From NCBI RefSeq assembly GCF_021347895.1, contig NC_067125.1, positions 20,997,850 to 21,061,849 of the forward strand: a stretch of 64,000 bases of DNA. Direction: 5' to 3'. Made by a program: the position numbers and the translations under genes. This document shows, piece after piece, positions 1 through 12,056 of the stretch. Below the pieces are notes generated by a model. It saw only the letters and a list, made by a program, of their open reading frames with translations, was not told the origin of the DNA and did not search any database. The stretch's first letter is position 1. The number at the start of each line of letters is the position of its first letter. This stretch comes from Acanthochromis polyacanthus. Lineage: Eukaryota; Chordata; Actinopteri; Pomacentridae.

Positions 1-442
1 GTTTTTGCTATCTCTCTGATGGGTTTGTTTGGATTTTTCAGCCTAATGATGACTTCCTTCACTGATGGTGACAGTTCTTTGGATTTCATATTGAGAGTGG
101 ACCTCACCAGATTACAAATGTAAATACCACACTTTAAATTAACTCTAGACCTTTCATCTGCTCTTTGTAAATGAAATAATGAGGGAATAACACCTGGCTG
201 TGGAACAGCTGAGCAGCCAATTGTCCAATTACTTCTGGTTCTTAAAAAGGTGGAGGGCAAGTCTAAAATGTGATGTAATTCCTCCACCGTTCACCTGATA
301 TGGATGCAAATACAATCACATAAAGCTGAAAGTCTGCACTTAAAGCACATCTTGATTGTTTCATTTCAAATCCATTGTGGTGGTATACAGAGCCAAAATG
401 CAGAAAATCGTGTCAATGTCCAAATATTTATGGACCTGACTG
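1..442 (-). mobile_element. Tc1/mariner element, 5' end (cut by window edge)
   Basis: Inverted 5' end of a Tc1/mariner-type DNA transposon. The right edge is the terminal inverted repeat (it reads TGGACCTGACTG and is followed by TA), and the same terminal sequence recurs at 49851, 52198 and 53607. The first ~93 bases, read on the minus strand, match the transposase N-terminus that starts at 50202. The rest of the element should lie left of the window. Confidence 0.85.
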
Positions 443-1186
443 TAGAAAGAAATATCAGTTGAGGAACATGTCCCTCAACCTCACATACAGCATTGCTGTC
501 AATTTGTGAGCTACTTTTCAATAAAGTGTTTTTAGAAGAGCGACACTTGTGCTGATAAATTGCTCAGTACTACAATGCCCAGTAGCAAGTGGTTATTCCC
601 CCAACTATTAATGTTCCTTATCCTAGTTTTGATCAAATCTGAGATATGGGACTCTATTTTTGTGAAGCCAAGCCACAAAAGATTGCACTTTTGTGGGCAC
701 CGCCCAGTCTGGTAAAGGTTTGCCAAATGCACTTTTTCATGGCTAGGCTGGGCTGCTGTACTCATGGTACACTTCAATATACAGTGCGATCACAGTGAAT
801 CAGATGTTACTTTCATCACCTTTAAACACATGGCCATGTTTACAGGAAACTTACTGTTGGGAGGGATGTGCAGAGTTGCATATATAAATATGGAAACCCC
901 AAATATATTGCAAAGATCAGATCTGTTTTTCATCATAATTCACACAATAACATTTGCTCCTTTTTACCACAGTAGTGCCATGAATATATTCAAAGTAGAA
1001 CTGAACTGAAAATGCGATGTAGTGTTTAACATGACATGTTTATTGGTGATATTTAAAATGTAGAAAAATTAATTTAGATTTTGCAGTTTTACATGTAGTC
1101 TCACATGCAAAGATTGGTCACACACTAAATAGATGGTCCCATTTATTTTGGATAATTTTTATTACTATTGTACTCAATTTTAGGTC
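443..1186. other. No gene seen
   Basis: AT-rich sequence between two transposons. The short open frames here show no recognisable domain, splice context or codon pattern. Confidence 0.6.
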
Positions 1187-1194
1187 ACCTTTAT

Positions 1195-2094
1195 CTAGGG
1201 CTGGGTATCAATCTAAAAGTTTCGATACCGGTACCAATACTGATACCTTCACTTCGATACCGGTTCCAAAACGATACGTTTTTCGATACCAGTTTTACAA
1301 TATATACTCTAACAGAATGAAAATTGCATTACACATTACTTTTCACATCTTGAGTTTTAATTTTCCAGTGATTTCCAGTGCAAAAGAACATTTGCAAGCA
1401 ATGTACAGTTCAGTACATACTGAGCCACCTTCGCCCCCGGACCCTTCCTGGCCGACCCGGAGCCGGTCGCAGCGCACCACCGCGGAGGAAATGCGTCCGA
1501 CAGGGGACGGCCCGCACCCGGGGAGAGGTCCTGCGAGGGGATCCTCCCACACCGAGCGGCCGCCCCTGGCCCGCCAAGTTGAATCCCCCGGGCGGACTGC
1601 GCGGACCCCACCCGTTTACCTCTTAACGGTTTCACGTCCTCTTGAACTCTCTCTTCAAAGTTCTTTTCAACTTTCCCTTAAGGCACTTGTCGACTATCGG
1701 TCTCGTGCCGGTATTTAGCCTTAGATGGAGTTTACTACCCGCTTTGGCATATACTGCACCTCGCACTATTTGCGTCCATTTTACAAAAGTAGAGCCACGT
1801 TTTAGACCTCAGAGGCATCTTTTCCCACTTCGACGACACGCTACACAACTGCAGTAAAGTCAATGTACCTAACGTGAAACCTGTCTGTGAATGGGGGAGG
1901 CACGCCACAGCATGTTTTTTTCCGGCTTGCCGCAGTCACGTGTAATGTTACAGCCAATCACAGGTTTGCTTTATCATAATCACGTGATAAGTAGCGGAAC
2001 ATGGAATCGAAAGACGAGGTTTATTTCGATACTCATTACTACCGAAACATTTCGGTAGGTGCCATAAAAAAAACGAAGTTTGGTACTCAGCCCT
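1195..2094. mobile_element. Non-autonomous hAT-type element
   Basis: 900-base element flanked by an exact 8-bp target duplication, ACCTTTAT at 1187-1194 and 2095-2102. The ends are inverted copies (AGGGCTGGGTATC at the left, GGTACTCAGCCCT at the right). An 8-bp duplication with AGGG-type ends is the hAT signature. No transposase is present. The left ~250 bases recur inverted at 41640-41893. The interior is unexpectedly GC-rich because it contains a 28S rRNA fragment, listed separately. Confidence 0.88.
1429..1750 (-). pseudogene. 28S rRNA 5'-region fragment inside a hAT element
   Basis: Read on the minus strand, this stretch follows the 5' part of eukaryotic 28S rRNA (end of D1, core and D2). 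It contains the core strings TAAATACCGGCACGAGACCG, GGAAAGTTGAAAAGAACTTT and GAGAGTTCAAGAG, then GTGAAACCGTTAAGAGGTAA, then a D2-type GC-rich segment with CATTTCCTCCGCGG and GCGACCGGCTCCGGGTCGG. It is a partial copy of about 320 bases and not a functional rRNA gene. Both edges lie inside the transposon, so the element carries it. I recognised it from memory of 28S sequence; the exact edges are estimates. Confidence 0.88.
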
Positions 2095-2102
2095 ACCTTT
2101 AT

Positions 2103-2780
2103 CATTATAATAATAAATATATTTTATTCTTTTTAGTTCCAGTCTATGGTCAATTTTTTTCTCGATTGAATTTGCCCTTCGGCTGTGTCCTCGTCATGAT
2201 CCACAAATTTGGATTTTTTAAATACAAATTATAAATACAGTAGAACCTGAACAATTACAGCAACAATATTACATGCTGTTGTTTGCATTGTGCCTACAAC
2301 TGCAGGACTCAAAGCCTTCTTAGAAAATGTATGTTGGTCACTGTTAAGGATTGAGTCACTTGGGAGTGTCCACCAGGAATGGACTCTTGTGAGGTTGTTG
2401 TTAACGTGAAGAGATATTTTAATCCAGCTATGATTTTTCATTGAACTGTGTGTTTTCACACTGCACACACTGCAGTTGAAATTATGTAGAATAATTGATG
2501 AAATCATCAAGTTAGATGTGGACCTTAGTGTGCAGGTTTCAGTCTAGCACTTGTTGTAGCTAATAGATTTGACATGCACACTTTCACTCTTTTGTTAAAA
2601 TCATTTTGAAGGGCATTGTATCGATATATCAGCACTAGTCAGGATTTTTGGTGCCACCCCAAAGATGCTACAGTCGGTGCCAGAGGAAACTGACCAGTGG
2701 CAAAATGACAAGAATTGCAAAAAAGGAAAAATAAACAAAAAAAATCTAATCAGTTTTGTTAATTAGGATGTTATTCACAT
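2103..2780. other. No gene seen
   Basis: Non-coding sequence between the hAT element and an L2-like LINE. No exon signature, RNA gene or clear repeat was recognised. Confidence 0.55.
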
Positions 2781-3666
2781 TCTACTAATAGTCAAAGTCA
2801 AAGGTTCTTTATTGTCTTGTCATTCCACATTTACACATGAAACAATACGAAATTGGACCCTGGTCCCGGTTTCAGCCATAAAACAATATAAAAACACTTT
2901 CATAAAAGACAATATAAGTATAAAGAGACACACTAATATATACAAACCTACAACATAAATATATGTGCAGTGAACCATCAGTAGTGCAATATTTTGTCGA
3001 TAAATAAATAAAGAGCCTAGTGCAGTGTGTGTATGAATGTGTGTGCATGTATGTGTGCATGTGTGTGTGCGTGTGTATGCCTGTGTTTGTATGTGGGGAT
3101 GTGTGCATGCATGTGTATTTGCGGGGAGAGGTGGTGATGATACGAAAACAGAGTCTACAGAGACCTGTTCAACAGCCTGACAGCTTTGGGGAAGAAGCTG
3201 TTTCTTAGTCTTGCAGTTCTAGTCCGGATGCTATGGAAGGGAGAAGGTTGAAGTGTTTGTGTGCAGGGTGGGTGAAGTCCTTCAGGATGGAGGTGGCCCT
3301 CCTCCTGCATCTGTTGGTGTAAATTTCAGTGGTGGTGGGTAGACCGCCTCCTACAGTCCTCTGAGCCGCTTTCACCACCCTCTGCAGAGCCTTCCTTTCT
3401 GCGGCCGTGCAGCTGCCATGCCACACAGTGATGCCAGTGCTGAGGATGCTCTCCACTGCCCCTCGGTAGAAGCTCTTCAGGACTGGGCCTCGCAGACCGG
3501 CACGCCGCAGCTTCCTGAGGAAGTAGAGGAGCTGGTGGGCCTTCTCAATCAGCTGGGAGATGTTGTGGCTCCAGGTGAGGTCCTCAGACAGGTGTACTCC
3601 CAGATATAGAATAGAATAGAGTTTTACTGTACGCAGACTGTCGCTGATTCCCACTGTTGTAATCAA
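2781..3666 (-). mobile_element. L2-like LINE, 3' end with reverse-transcriptase C-terminus
   Basis: A minus-strand frame (3666 to 3205) encodes the C-terminal end of a non-LTR retrotransposon polyprotein: YLGVHLSEDLTWSHNISQL, then a Y/F-LRKLRRAGL stretch, SFYRGAVESILSTGITVWHG, RKALQRVVKAAQRTVG and a terminal CRRRATSILKDFTHPAH-type block. The order and wording match fish L2/Maui-type elements. The 3' untranslated tail runs left to about 2781 and ends with the complement of GACAATAAAGAACC. The element is 5' truncated. An imperfect TG-rich repeat (about 3023-3110) lies in the tail. Confidence 0.85.
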
Positions 3667-4399
3667 GTAATCACCCCCAAAGTCCCATTCTGAGACAGGA
3701 AAACCATGGAAACTTTAAAATAATACCAGTCCTCCAAGTTTGACATATAAACAAACATACAAATCAAGGGAATAAAACAGAAAAATACAGCAAATCTCAA
3801 CACTGCAAAAAAAGAGAGATATTTTAGATGAATTTCCAACTCATAGTGGTCTGCTGGTGGGTAAAGAATTCAGCCATGCTCACAAGCCGGTGATGCCCAA
3901 TGTCAATGGCCTGCTTTGTTTTCTCCACAAATGGAATCCTTTGTTTATTTAAACCTGCTAAAATACATGAACCTCCAAATATATTGACAAGTTCATGTGC
4001 TAGTCTTAGTCAGTAGCTCACTTGATACATTTACACACTGAACTCAAAAGCCAAACTTCAGCACATGGCCACTACCCCTCAGCTTATCTGCTGTTAAGTT
4101 TCAGTTTCAGGAAATGGGACAGAGAATGGCTTTGTGTTGACCTAAGCCCTGAGGCTTCTGTAAGTCTGCGAGAACAGATTATGTGCCAGGCTCATTGCCA
4201 CTACAGTATCTTATGGTGGAAGCTGTGAGCTGGCTTCATGTTGCGCTGTAATCATCTACTGATGCTGTAATCGACTGTCAAAATACACATTACTGCTCTG
4301 AATTAGTCAAAAAGTATAATCACATGTGCAATACATTATTGTTATTGGTGTTAATGTTGCAAACAAACAACCCAGTATCCCTTCTGTTAAATGGTATAT
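3667..4399. other. No gene seen
   Basis: Non-coding sequence with no recognised gene, RNA or element. Confidence 0.55.
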
Positions 4400-4407
4400 A
4401 TCACGTG

Positions 4408-5113
4408 TAGGCATGGGCCGATATGAGATTCTGACGGTATGATAACCTTAGGCAAAAATATCACGGTTTCACGGTATTATGATTGCAGCTCTAAAATGTC
4501 AGTTAAAATATAAAAAAAGTTACTAAAAGATAGAGATGAAGAAAAGATAAGATATGGTAGTTACCATATCTGCCTTGGTAACAAGCTCATTTCACTAATG
4601 TCAGACGCTAATACGCTCGTTCATTTCAAGACAGCATTAACTTTACCTTTAATTTAGCATACAGCGATGGGTGGTGCTCCCGTAGATGATCATATTCGAT
4701 GTATTGCCTCCTCGGGCTGCCACTGTCCTCAAGCACGTTTTGCACGTCGGGCGACCTTCTTCCTCCAAGCCGTGGCCGTCTGGCTTTTTACGGTAGCCGA
4801 AGTATTCCCAAACAGCCGACTTAGTCCGCTTGGACGGTGGAAAAAGTTCCGGGGGCTCGCCTCCTTCAGCCATCACACAGCCTGCAGAGCTGCCTGCTTG
4901 TCACTCACAACAAACGCAGGTGAGCCGGGGGAGAGGCGCTTTAGGCTGCAGCTTCACACAGCTTGAGGGACCTCTACTTTCTCCCTGATGAGACGTCACA
5001 TTAAAAAAACGCTCATACCGCAGGAACGGTATGACGGAAAATTTTAGTGGTTTTGAAACCTTGACTTTTTCATACCGTGGTATACCTTAAAACCGGTAAC
5101 CGGCCCATGCCTA
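4408..5113. mobile_element. Non-autonomous hAT (ZBED-type) element
   Basis: 706-base element with exact 8-bp target duplication ATCACGTG at 4400-4407 and 5114-5121. The termini are inverted: TAGGCATGGGCCG at the left and CGGCCCATGCCTA at the right. The interior keeps a BED zinc-finger remnant (separate entry) but no catalytic domain, so this is an internally deleted copy of a BED-finger hAT transposon. Confidence 0.9.
4649..4876 (-). pseudogene. BED zinc-finger remnant of a hAT transposase
   Basis: A 75-codon minus-strand frame starting MMAEGGEPPELFPPSKRTKS holds a BED-type DNA-binding finger: the aromatic pair VWEYFGY, the zinc pair C-x2-C in TCKTC, and the GGNTSN block before the C-terminal half. 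The first zinc histidine expected after NTSN is not visible (MIIYGSTTH keeps only the second), so the finger is probably degraded. In intact ZBED/hAT transposases this domain binds the transposon ends; here the catalytic region is missing. It could have been exapted, but nothing here shows that. Confidence 0.75.
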
Positions 5114-5121
5114 ATCACGTG

Positions 5122-8100
5122 CGTGTCTGCACTGCTGCACTGTGGGGAGTGAATGTGGACTAGAGGCTTCTCCGTGCAGACCTGCCTAGTAGCATTTATG
5201 GACGCATGTGAGGTGTTTTAACAGCATCTGTAAATTTTAGTGTGCAACAATTCATGTGAGGCAGAACGTAGGCAAATTGTACTATCTACTGATAGTCTGC
5301 ATCTGAGACGTGTTTGGCTTGTTGCTTCACAAACCAGCTTGGGATACACTGTTCACCTGTAAACTACAAGTCTACATTCACATCATTTCTGAGTAAATTA
5401 TCAGGGTGGGGGGAAACATTTAAATATGATTAAATGGCCAACATTATGCATTTAGAGTTATTGCAGTCGGCAGGCCTCCATCCTGAATTGAAGTGTTGAC
5501 AAAACACAATGTTCCCAAGAAACGGTTTCTGTACTGTGACAGGTGAACAACAAAACAGCTCCCCTCCCTGCAGTGTTTCAGTGCCAGGCAGCGGCAAACT
5601 AAAGCAGTAAGGAGTCAAAGAGGACAATAAATGTTAAGGCTGAATATAGTATAACTGAAGGAGAGCTATGTTTACTTTGAGTCCTAGATCATCCTGAAAA
5701 CAAAAGTTTATTTCTCTTTCCAATAATTTACATCATCAATGTGTGTAGGACCTTCCGAGAAATGTAAAATGTAATATATGGCACTAAAAGGTAGAGTGAA
5801 AACTGTGGATGCACCTAAATGAAGTTCTGGTGCACCGAAATGATATGATGTTAGGCACATTTGTGGAACCAGTTCATACAAACAGTCAGGATCTGTGTTC
5901 CACAAGCTAAATCATTCTACCATTGTGCCCTGAAACAGATAAAGGATTATATGCATTTAAATATGTATATTTATTTAAATTAATTTACAGAAAATGTTCG
6001 TTTAACTATTTTTTATTTTCCTTGCTGTACCAAAAATCCGTTAAATAATGACTTCAAAACCACTGATAAACACTGAAGCAGTACACTCAGATCTGTGAGC
6101 ATGTTAGCATGATGATGTTAGGATCTACTGTAGATAAGAACTGCTTCAAGTACAGCTTCAGAGAAGTGTTAGCATGGCTGTAGAATGTTAGTCTTGTTCT
6201 GTGGTCTGATCTTAGATCACTAACAGATGTCCACTCTACATTCCTCTTCTATAACTGCCCTTTATATTTAGCATTTGGTATAATTCTTTCTGTTAAGACT
6301 AAAGGATTCAATAATTACGTTATTTTCCTAATAACACTGAACTGTCACTACCTCCTTGAGTATAGAACATAGAAAGTACTTTTTCTTCTCATACACTGTA
6401 AAAGTTAAGGAACTCACAAGGTTTTTTTTTAAAGAACAAAACAGAACAAGCAGAAGGCAAAATATATTCATTTCAATGTATGAATTAAAGTATAATGCTG
6501 TTGGACCCCACACTTCCAATAATACTATTCAGTAATACCTCATGCCAGTCTGATATCACCTTTAAGACCTTTTGCTCAAACTTGACTAAACTGCAAGAAT
6601 TCCCTTTCATGGCCCTTTCACGGAATATTTTCGTGCTTATCTCTGAAGCATTATTAAGAGATACTATGAACAGGATTCAGAAACATGTTACCGGTACAGT
6701 TTCATGTAAACATGTGAAGGTGAACCAAAGCTGCACTCTGAAGCTGTAAAATATCGACACAGTCGATAGAGCCACACCAGCTTTCAGCAGCTCTTGTTGA
6801 AGGTTTTAGTCAGTGACTTGGTGCCCAGTTCTTGCTGTCTATCTGTGTATCATAGCCATCACTGTCCTGTACAGTGCTGACCTGACTTCTTGCACTTTGA
6901 CCCAGCATGTGAGGTGGAGGAGCTGGATTCTTCAGAGCTGTGTAGAAAACATTGTCCGATGTTTTGTCCTGCCCACGCATTCCACAGAGATTACTGTAGC
7001 CAGACAGAATTAGTGAAACAAGAAGTGACTTTGAAGCTGATAGCTGTTTAGTCTGTTGATCGTGTGAGATGACGGTGTTTCTTGTTGACTTTTCTTATCT
7101 ACTGGATTAGAATACCTACCATGTTCTTCAATGTAGGTACTGGTCCCAGCTCATTTCTGTCATTGGCATCATAGTAAAAAACTAACAAACAATTCTGATA
7201 CAATCTTACCACCCAGCCCCTTGGATGGATCACATCATTTTGAGGAATTTTGGACAATGTTTGAAATCCATGCTGTAGAAGCTAAAGAAGTTGTACATAG
7301 GCTGTGGCATTCCACAAAGTAGCACCACCCATCATCCACAAACATGCTTGGACAGATTCCAGTGTTGTTGGCATTTAGTGAACATGTCATAGTTGTCACA
7401 CAAGAGTTTTACAGTCGTGTCCATATGGGCTCTGGGTAACTCTCCCAGGTCGGGTTAGAATTTAATGATAAAAAAATGACCAGATAGCTGGTGATGAGAA
7501 GTGTGTTTCAGGCTTTTTTGAGAACTGTTCATCCATTTAACTTCAGTACAACTGGTTGATCGAATAAAATATTCAAATGTTAGTGAATGCAATTTTTAGT
7601 GTGGGGTAAATTAATCATTACGTTAATCGAGTCATAAAAACAATCCTTTCATCAATTGAAAAACATATTACGCGCAACATTACACTTCATTATAGTCAAG
7701 GTTAAGCATTTCTTCTAAATACCCAATAGTGCATCAGGTAATTTGGTTTTTAATGTAAATGCTGTAGTTGGCCAGTGAGTGTGCTTTTGTTGGATTGCTA
7801 AAACATTACAAATACATGTCCTCTCTGTGTTTCAGTGATGAAGTTCGGCTGTTAGGCAGCTTTAGTGTGTGCGTGCGTATTTTGAAGTCTCAAACTAAAG
7901 TTGTTTGGTGTGTAAACACTAATGGATTTAAGCCTGTCATGTGCTTGCAGAGAGTTGACTAGTTGTACATCTTTCTTTGTGGTGTCCACTCTGAGGTTTA
8001 GACTGTTTGAGGTGAGGAAATTCTGGCTTGTCCTCACCTTCACAGAGCTGTTTTAGAGTTCAGGTTGCACAAGGTTTAGATTGGGGGAAGGGGCTTGGCA

Positions 8101-9235
8101 ATGTATTATGTTAGCTCTGCATGTGCACGAGTACAAAGACATGATGCACATGCAGTCTGTCTGACCTACATCTGCCACCTTGCTGTAGAACATTAAGGAG
8201 CACGCTCAAGCCTAACACATAGACAGTTTATTTTGATATTTTTGTGAGGACCGTCATTGACAGTTCGTTCCCTGAAAGAATAGGTTCTTCAAAGATAGCA
8301 AAACAACCACACATGCACACACCCACAGCATGTTACATTTTATTTAGTGTGGTCCATGTGAATTTTCCTAGTAGGATGATAAAGCTGGAATCCTGTTGTA
8401 TATTACATCAGATTTTTAAATCCATTTATTCAGCTATAACCTGATGGAGACTGAAATGCAGCTGACAGCAGCTGAAGATGAAAATCAAATGGATAAGACA
8501 TAGAACCTGTGACTTTAAAGTCCTAGTCTGACACTATAATCATGATTTTGGTGATATGCAGGTGAAAAAACATCTTTTGGTTGAAAATGACTATTTTAGC
8601 TCCATTCAAAAACCTTCCAATAGTTCATGTGAAATTATTTTAACATGCAATGCTGTTAGTACACATGAAGACTATACTGCTTGTAGCTTGTATTCAAAAA
8701 GTCACTTTTAAGCTAAATTTATTTCTTTTTAGTTTTAAAGTAATTTCAACAACAAGACTTTAACCCTTCTCTCAGAAATATTCCTCGTCTCCAACATCAT
8801 GCTTTGTCTGTGATTGTTCCATTAGTTCATCATAACAATACAAACAGTTGTTCAGCTGGTCAGTGCCTTATGTGTCTAAAGCCTCATAAAAACCTGTTTT
8901 TTTAAGCAGGGATTACTATAGTAATATACAACTCAACAACTGCCTTAATGTCCACAGTGTTAAGTACGCATTTTATTCTGAGCAGAGGATAAATCAGTGT
9001 TCATAGTCTTTTGATAACAACCTAGTATCTATTACAGGGTTTCTAAAGATTAAAACTTTTGCAAATTACTTTGTTCCAGTGTGTGCTTTGTTATCAACTG
9101 AGGGCATGAAATGGTAAATCTGCAGTTTAGGTTTGAGGTACTTCTTATTCTGGAACAAAAGAAAAAAATAAAAGTTTGCTCCATTCAGAATTTTCACTGC
9201 ACCTGCTTTGTGGAACTGGACCAAGACCCTGTGTT
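5122..9235. other. No gene seen
   Basis: Four kilobases of AT-rich sequence without recognisable exons or complete elements. Open frames are short and lack splice context. Confidence 0.5.
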
Positions 9236-9261
9236 CCTCATGTTATTATTAACTACTTTAT

Positions 9262-9432
9262 TATTAGGAGTGCCTGAGCCTCAACCAGTTTAAGGACCCT
9301 GTTTAAACTGCTATGGTCATTATTATTAAGGCCTGAGCATTGACCAAGCAAAGACCTCCTTCAATCTCCTATGTTTAGGGACTGAGCACCGACTGATGCG
9401 AGGACGTTATTGAAACTGCTATGCTTATTGGT
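9262..9432. repeat. Degenerate ~60-bp tandem repeat
   Basis: About three diverged units, each with a core of the form GCCTGAGCA(C/T)(C/T)GAC followed by AAACTGCTATG. The motif resembles a minisatellite-like repeat common in fish genomes. Units differ too much to place exact edges. Confidence 0.55.
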
Positions 9433-9444
9433 TTTAACAACAGG

Positions 9445-11920
9445 AATCCTTACTTATTTTTTCACCAGGCTTCATAGTGGATAGCCAGGTTAAAACTGTT
9501 AACCTGAGAGTTACAGTAGGCCTACAAATCTGTAACTTTCCTGTCTGCATGAACTTGGACTACTTGACATGCCTTGTGCAAATGTATGTAGTACGGGTTA
9601 TGTTATGGACAAAACCCAATGCTGTGGCATGTCTGGTTGTCATGTTGTGACTGGCTGCAGGTGACATAGATGGGGTGTGTATATGTAGTGCTGCAGTCAG
9701 GGTATTCCAGGAATTATTCTTACTTAATTTGCTAATGGGCTTAACAGTCTTATTTGTTAGATGGAGCCTGAGAAAAAAGTGAGAAATTAAGTGAAAGAGA
9801 CAAAACAAAAGCCCTTGTGTAGCTAAGGGCAGCTGTGTATCATACTGGGCAATTGCAGTCAGTCAGTTTAGAGACTGGATCAATGTGTCCTTCACAAACT
9901 ATTTCTATCCTGTCAATTAACGCAGAGATAACCCCACCCCACTCACACAGCAGGAAACACGATAGACCGTGCTGTAATCTCAGTGTGCGCATGGGACTTT
10001 GGCATTAACACTCACCATCTGCTGAGCTCCCGACAGCAGAGAACATTAGAGTACTTTTCATTAGAGTAGTTTTCCTGGGTGTGTTAGTGGAATGTCACAT
10101 GCCACTGAGTAAATGTATGTTAGAATTAGGTTAGATTAGTGAATGAAACTTTGTTTTGTGTTGTGTTAATGCTCCTGAGGACAAGAGCAGGATGTTGTCG
10201 TCAAAATATTGATCTGCAAAGAGAGAATGTATGCCGGCCAAGATTGAAAAAGAACACTGATCTCATTTGTAATGTTAGAAAGCAGGAAGCTAGACGACTA
10301 TGAATACCACTGTCTGTCTCTGTGCCAGAGTGAAAAAAGGATTAAAAGTAGAAAACGTATTAAACTGAGATTTGGGAATGTATGTTGTTTGGATGTTTAT
10401 TTTACCAGCAACTCCACTGCGATTAAAATGCCTTTTTTGAGAGAGACCTGCCTGTGCATACCACATAAAAAGAAACATTTTTGAATGAAAAAAGAAATTC
10501 CCCAAACACCTTTGAAATAAAAAAATGTATGCATTTTAGGCAATTTTTCCATAAAATGTGGGAAAATTTCTAATATTTAAACTTTACTGATTGGTCATGT
10601 TAATCAGTGGTGTCAGATGATCATTTTTGTAAAATGCAAGAGCAGCTAAGTAAAGCAAATAGATATCTGTGAAGTGTCCTGTATTAAGCATGCAGTGTGG
10701 AACTTATGTTTCCTCTTCCTGGTTTTGTAAGTTACGTTAATAAAGCAGATGCTTTCTCCAGGTTATGTCTGTTGATTCAGTGATTCAATATCATCGTGTC
10801 TTAAAGTCAGGATATTTTTGGTTGTTACAGAGGCTCTGGCCTCAGCTGATCAGACTTCATGTAGCCTTTGTGCATACGACACACTTCTTTCCTGTTCATG
10901 ACACTTAGTCATTTTTGGACACAATGTTACATCACTACATTTCTCTGTCAGCCCCTCTTACCCCACCCTCTTCTTTAAGCTTCACTCTTTCCCAAGGCAG
11001 TCCTGACTGTAGTTCCACCAATCCCCTCCAACCGCACGCACGGACGCACACACGCACGGACGCACGCTTTTTTAACTGTCAACTTAGCTATCACACACTC
11101 TGTTAGCACTACATATGTATCACTTAACTGGTCCTTCTAAAGAATATAATGGCAGCTGCTGTGAAATAATGGAGGCCTTGTGCAGTTACAGGAGTTCAAA
11201 CGCGTGCAGAGTTTTTAGTGGTCCTATAGCGCCATCTTGTGGTCAATAAGCAGAGGTGGGGCAAACAAAGTTACATAAAACAACCTCACAAGTTATCAGC
11301 TTGAATGAATTCTAAATCAACATAAAAAGCTAGTATTTGTTGATTGTTTTATCATTTAAACCTGTGATGATAAAAACAGACTCGGAGCAGAAACAGTGTG
11401 CCTCTGTCCTAGTCATAGAATGTCTGAAAATAGAACTGTATCCACCGGTGATTCCAGCACAAGAACTACTGAGGAACATAACACAAACAAGTTAGCCTAC
11501 CGAGAATTTATCATCTGCCGTGTTGGTTGTTAAGCTGTGATATGAAAACTGGTGTTTGCAACGTTGACGCTCAGTTTGTTGGCCTTCCATTTGAACAAAA
11601 TGAAGCTATGAATTTTTTGACATGGTGTCATTTAAGTTGGAGCTGAATCTGATAAAGTGTTCAGTATACATTAAATAATTTAGACCTTGCAGAGACTATT
11701 TGTTTGAGATTCAAAGTTGTTAAAACATGGGGGTGTTCATAGGTCACAGGCCAAAAGTAGTAGATTCATCCTGAAAGATCGCTCTGCTCTCCTATGAAAC
11801 CAACACCAGTAATTTTCCAACCAGTGAGATTTTGGTGTGATGACATTGACCAACCGCTGCACAACAGTGCATGTTTTGTTTCTGAAAGAGAATTTCCACA
11901 CATACAAACTATGTGACTTT
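9445..11920. other. No gene seen; one CTCF-like site
   Basis: Non-coding. A motif GCCATCTTGTGG at 11231-11242 (complement CCACAAGATGGC) resembles the vertebrate CTCF core with one mismatch. A short CGCACGCACGGA-rich run lies near 11035-11067. Confidence 0.45.
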
Positions 11921-12056
11921 AAACCCATAAGAACCCACCCATTTTCCTTAAAGGACTTAATGAGTTAAGGTCAGACATAAAGCTTTAATCGGAAGAGACT
12001 GGGGGAACTCAAAGTGCTTGTTACACTGGTGTCACCGTGGGTTCTTATGGGTTAAA
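11921..12056. mobile_element. Short MITE with AACCCATAAGAACCCA ends
   Basis: About 130 bases bounded by perfect inverted ends (AACCCATAAGAACCCA near 11922 and TGGGTTCTTATGGGTT near 12039-12054). There is no coding content. This is a miniature inverted-repeat element of undetermined superfamily. Confidence 0.7.
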
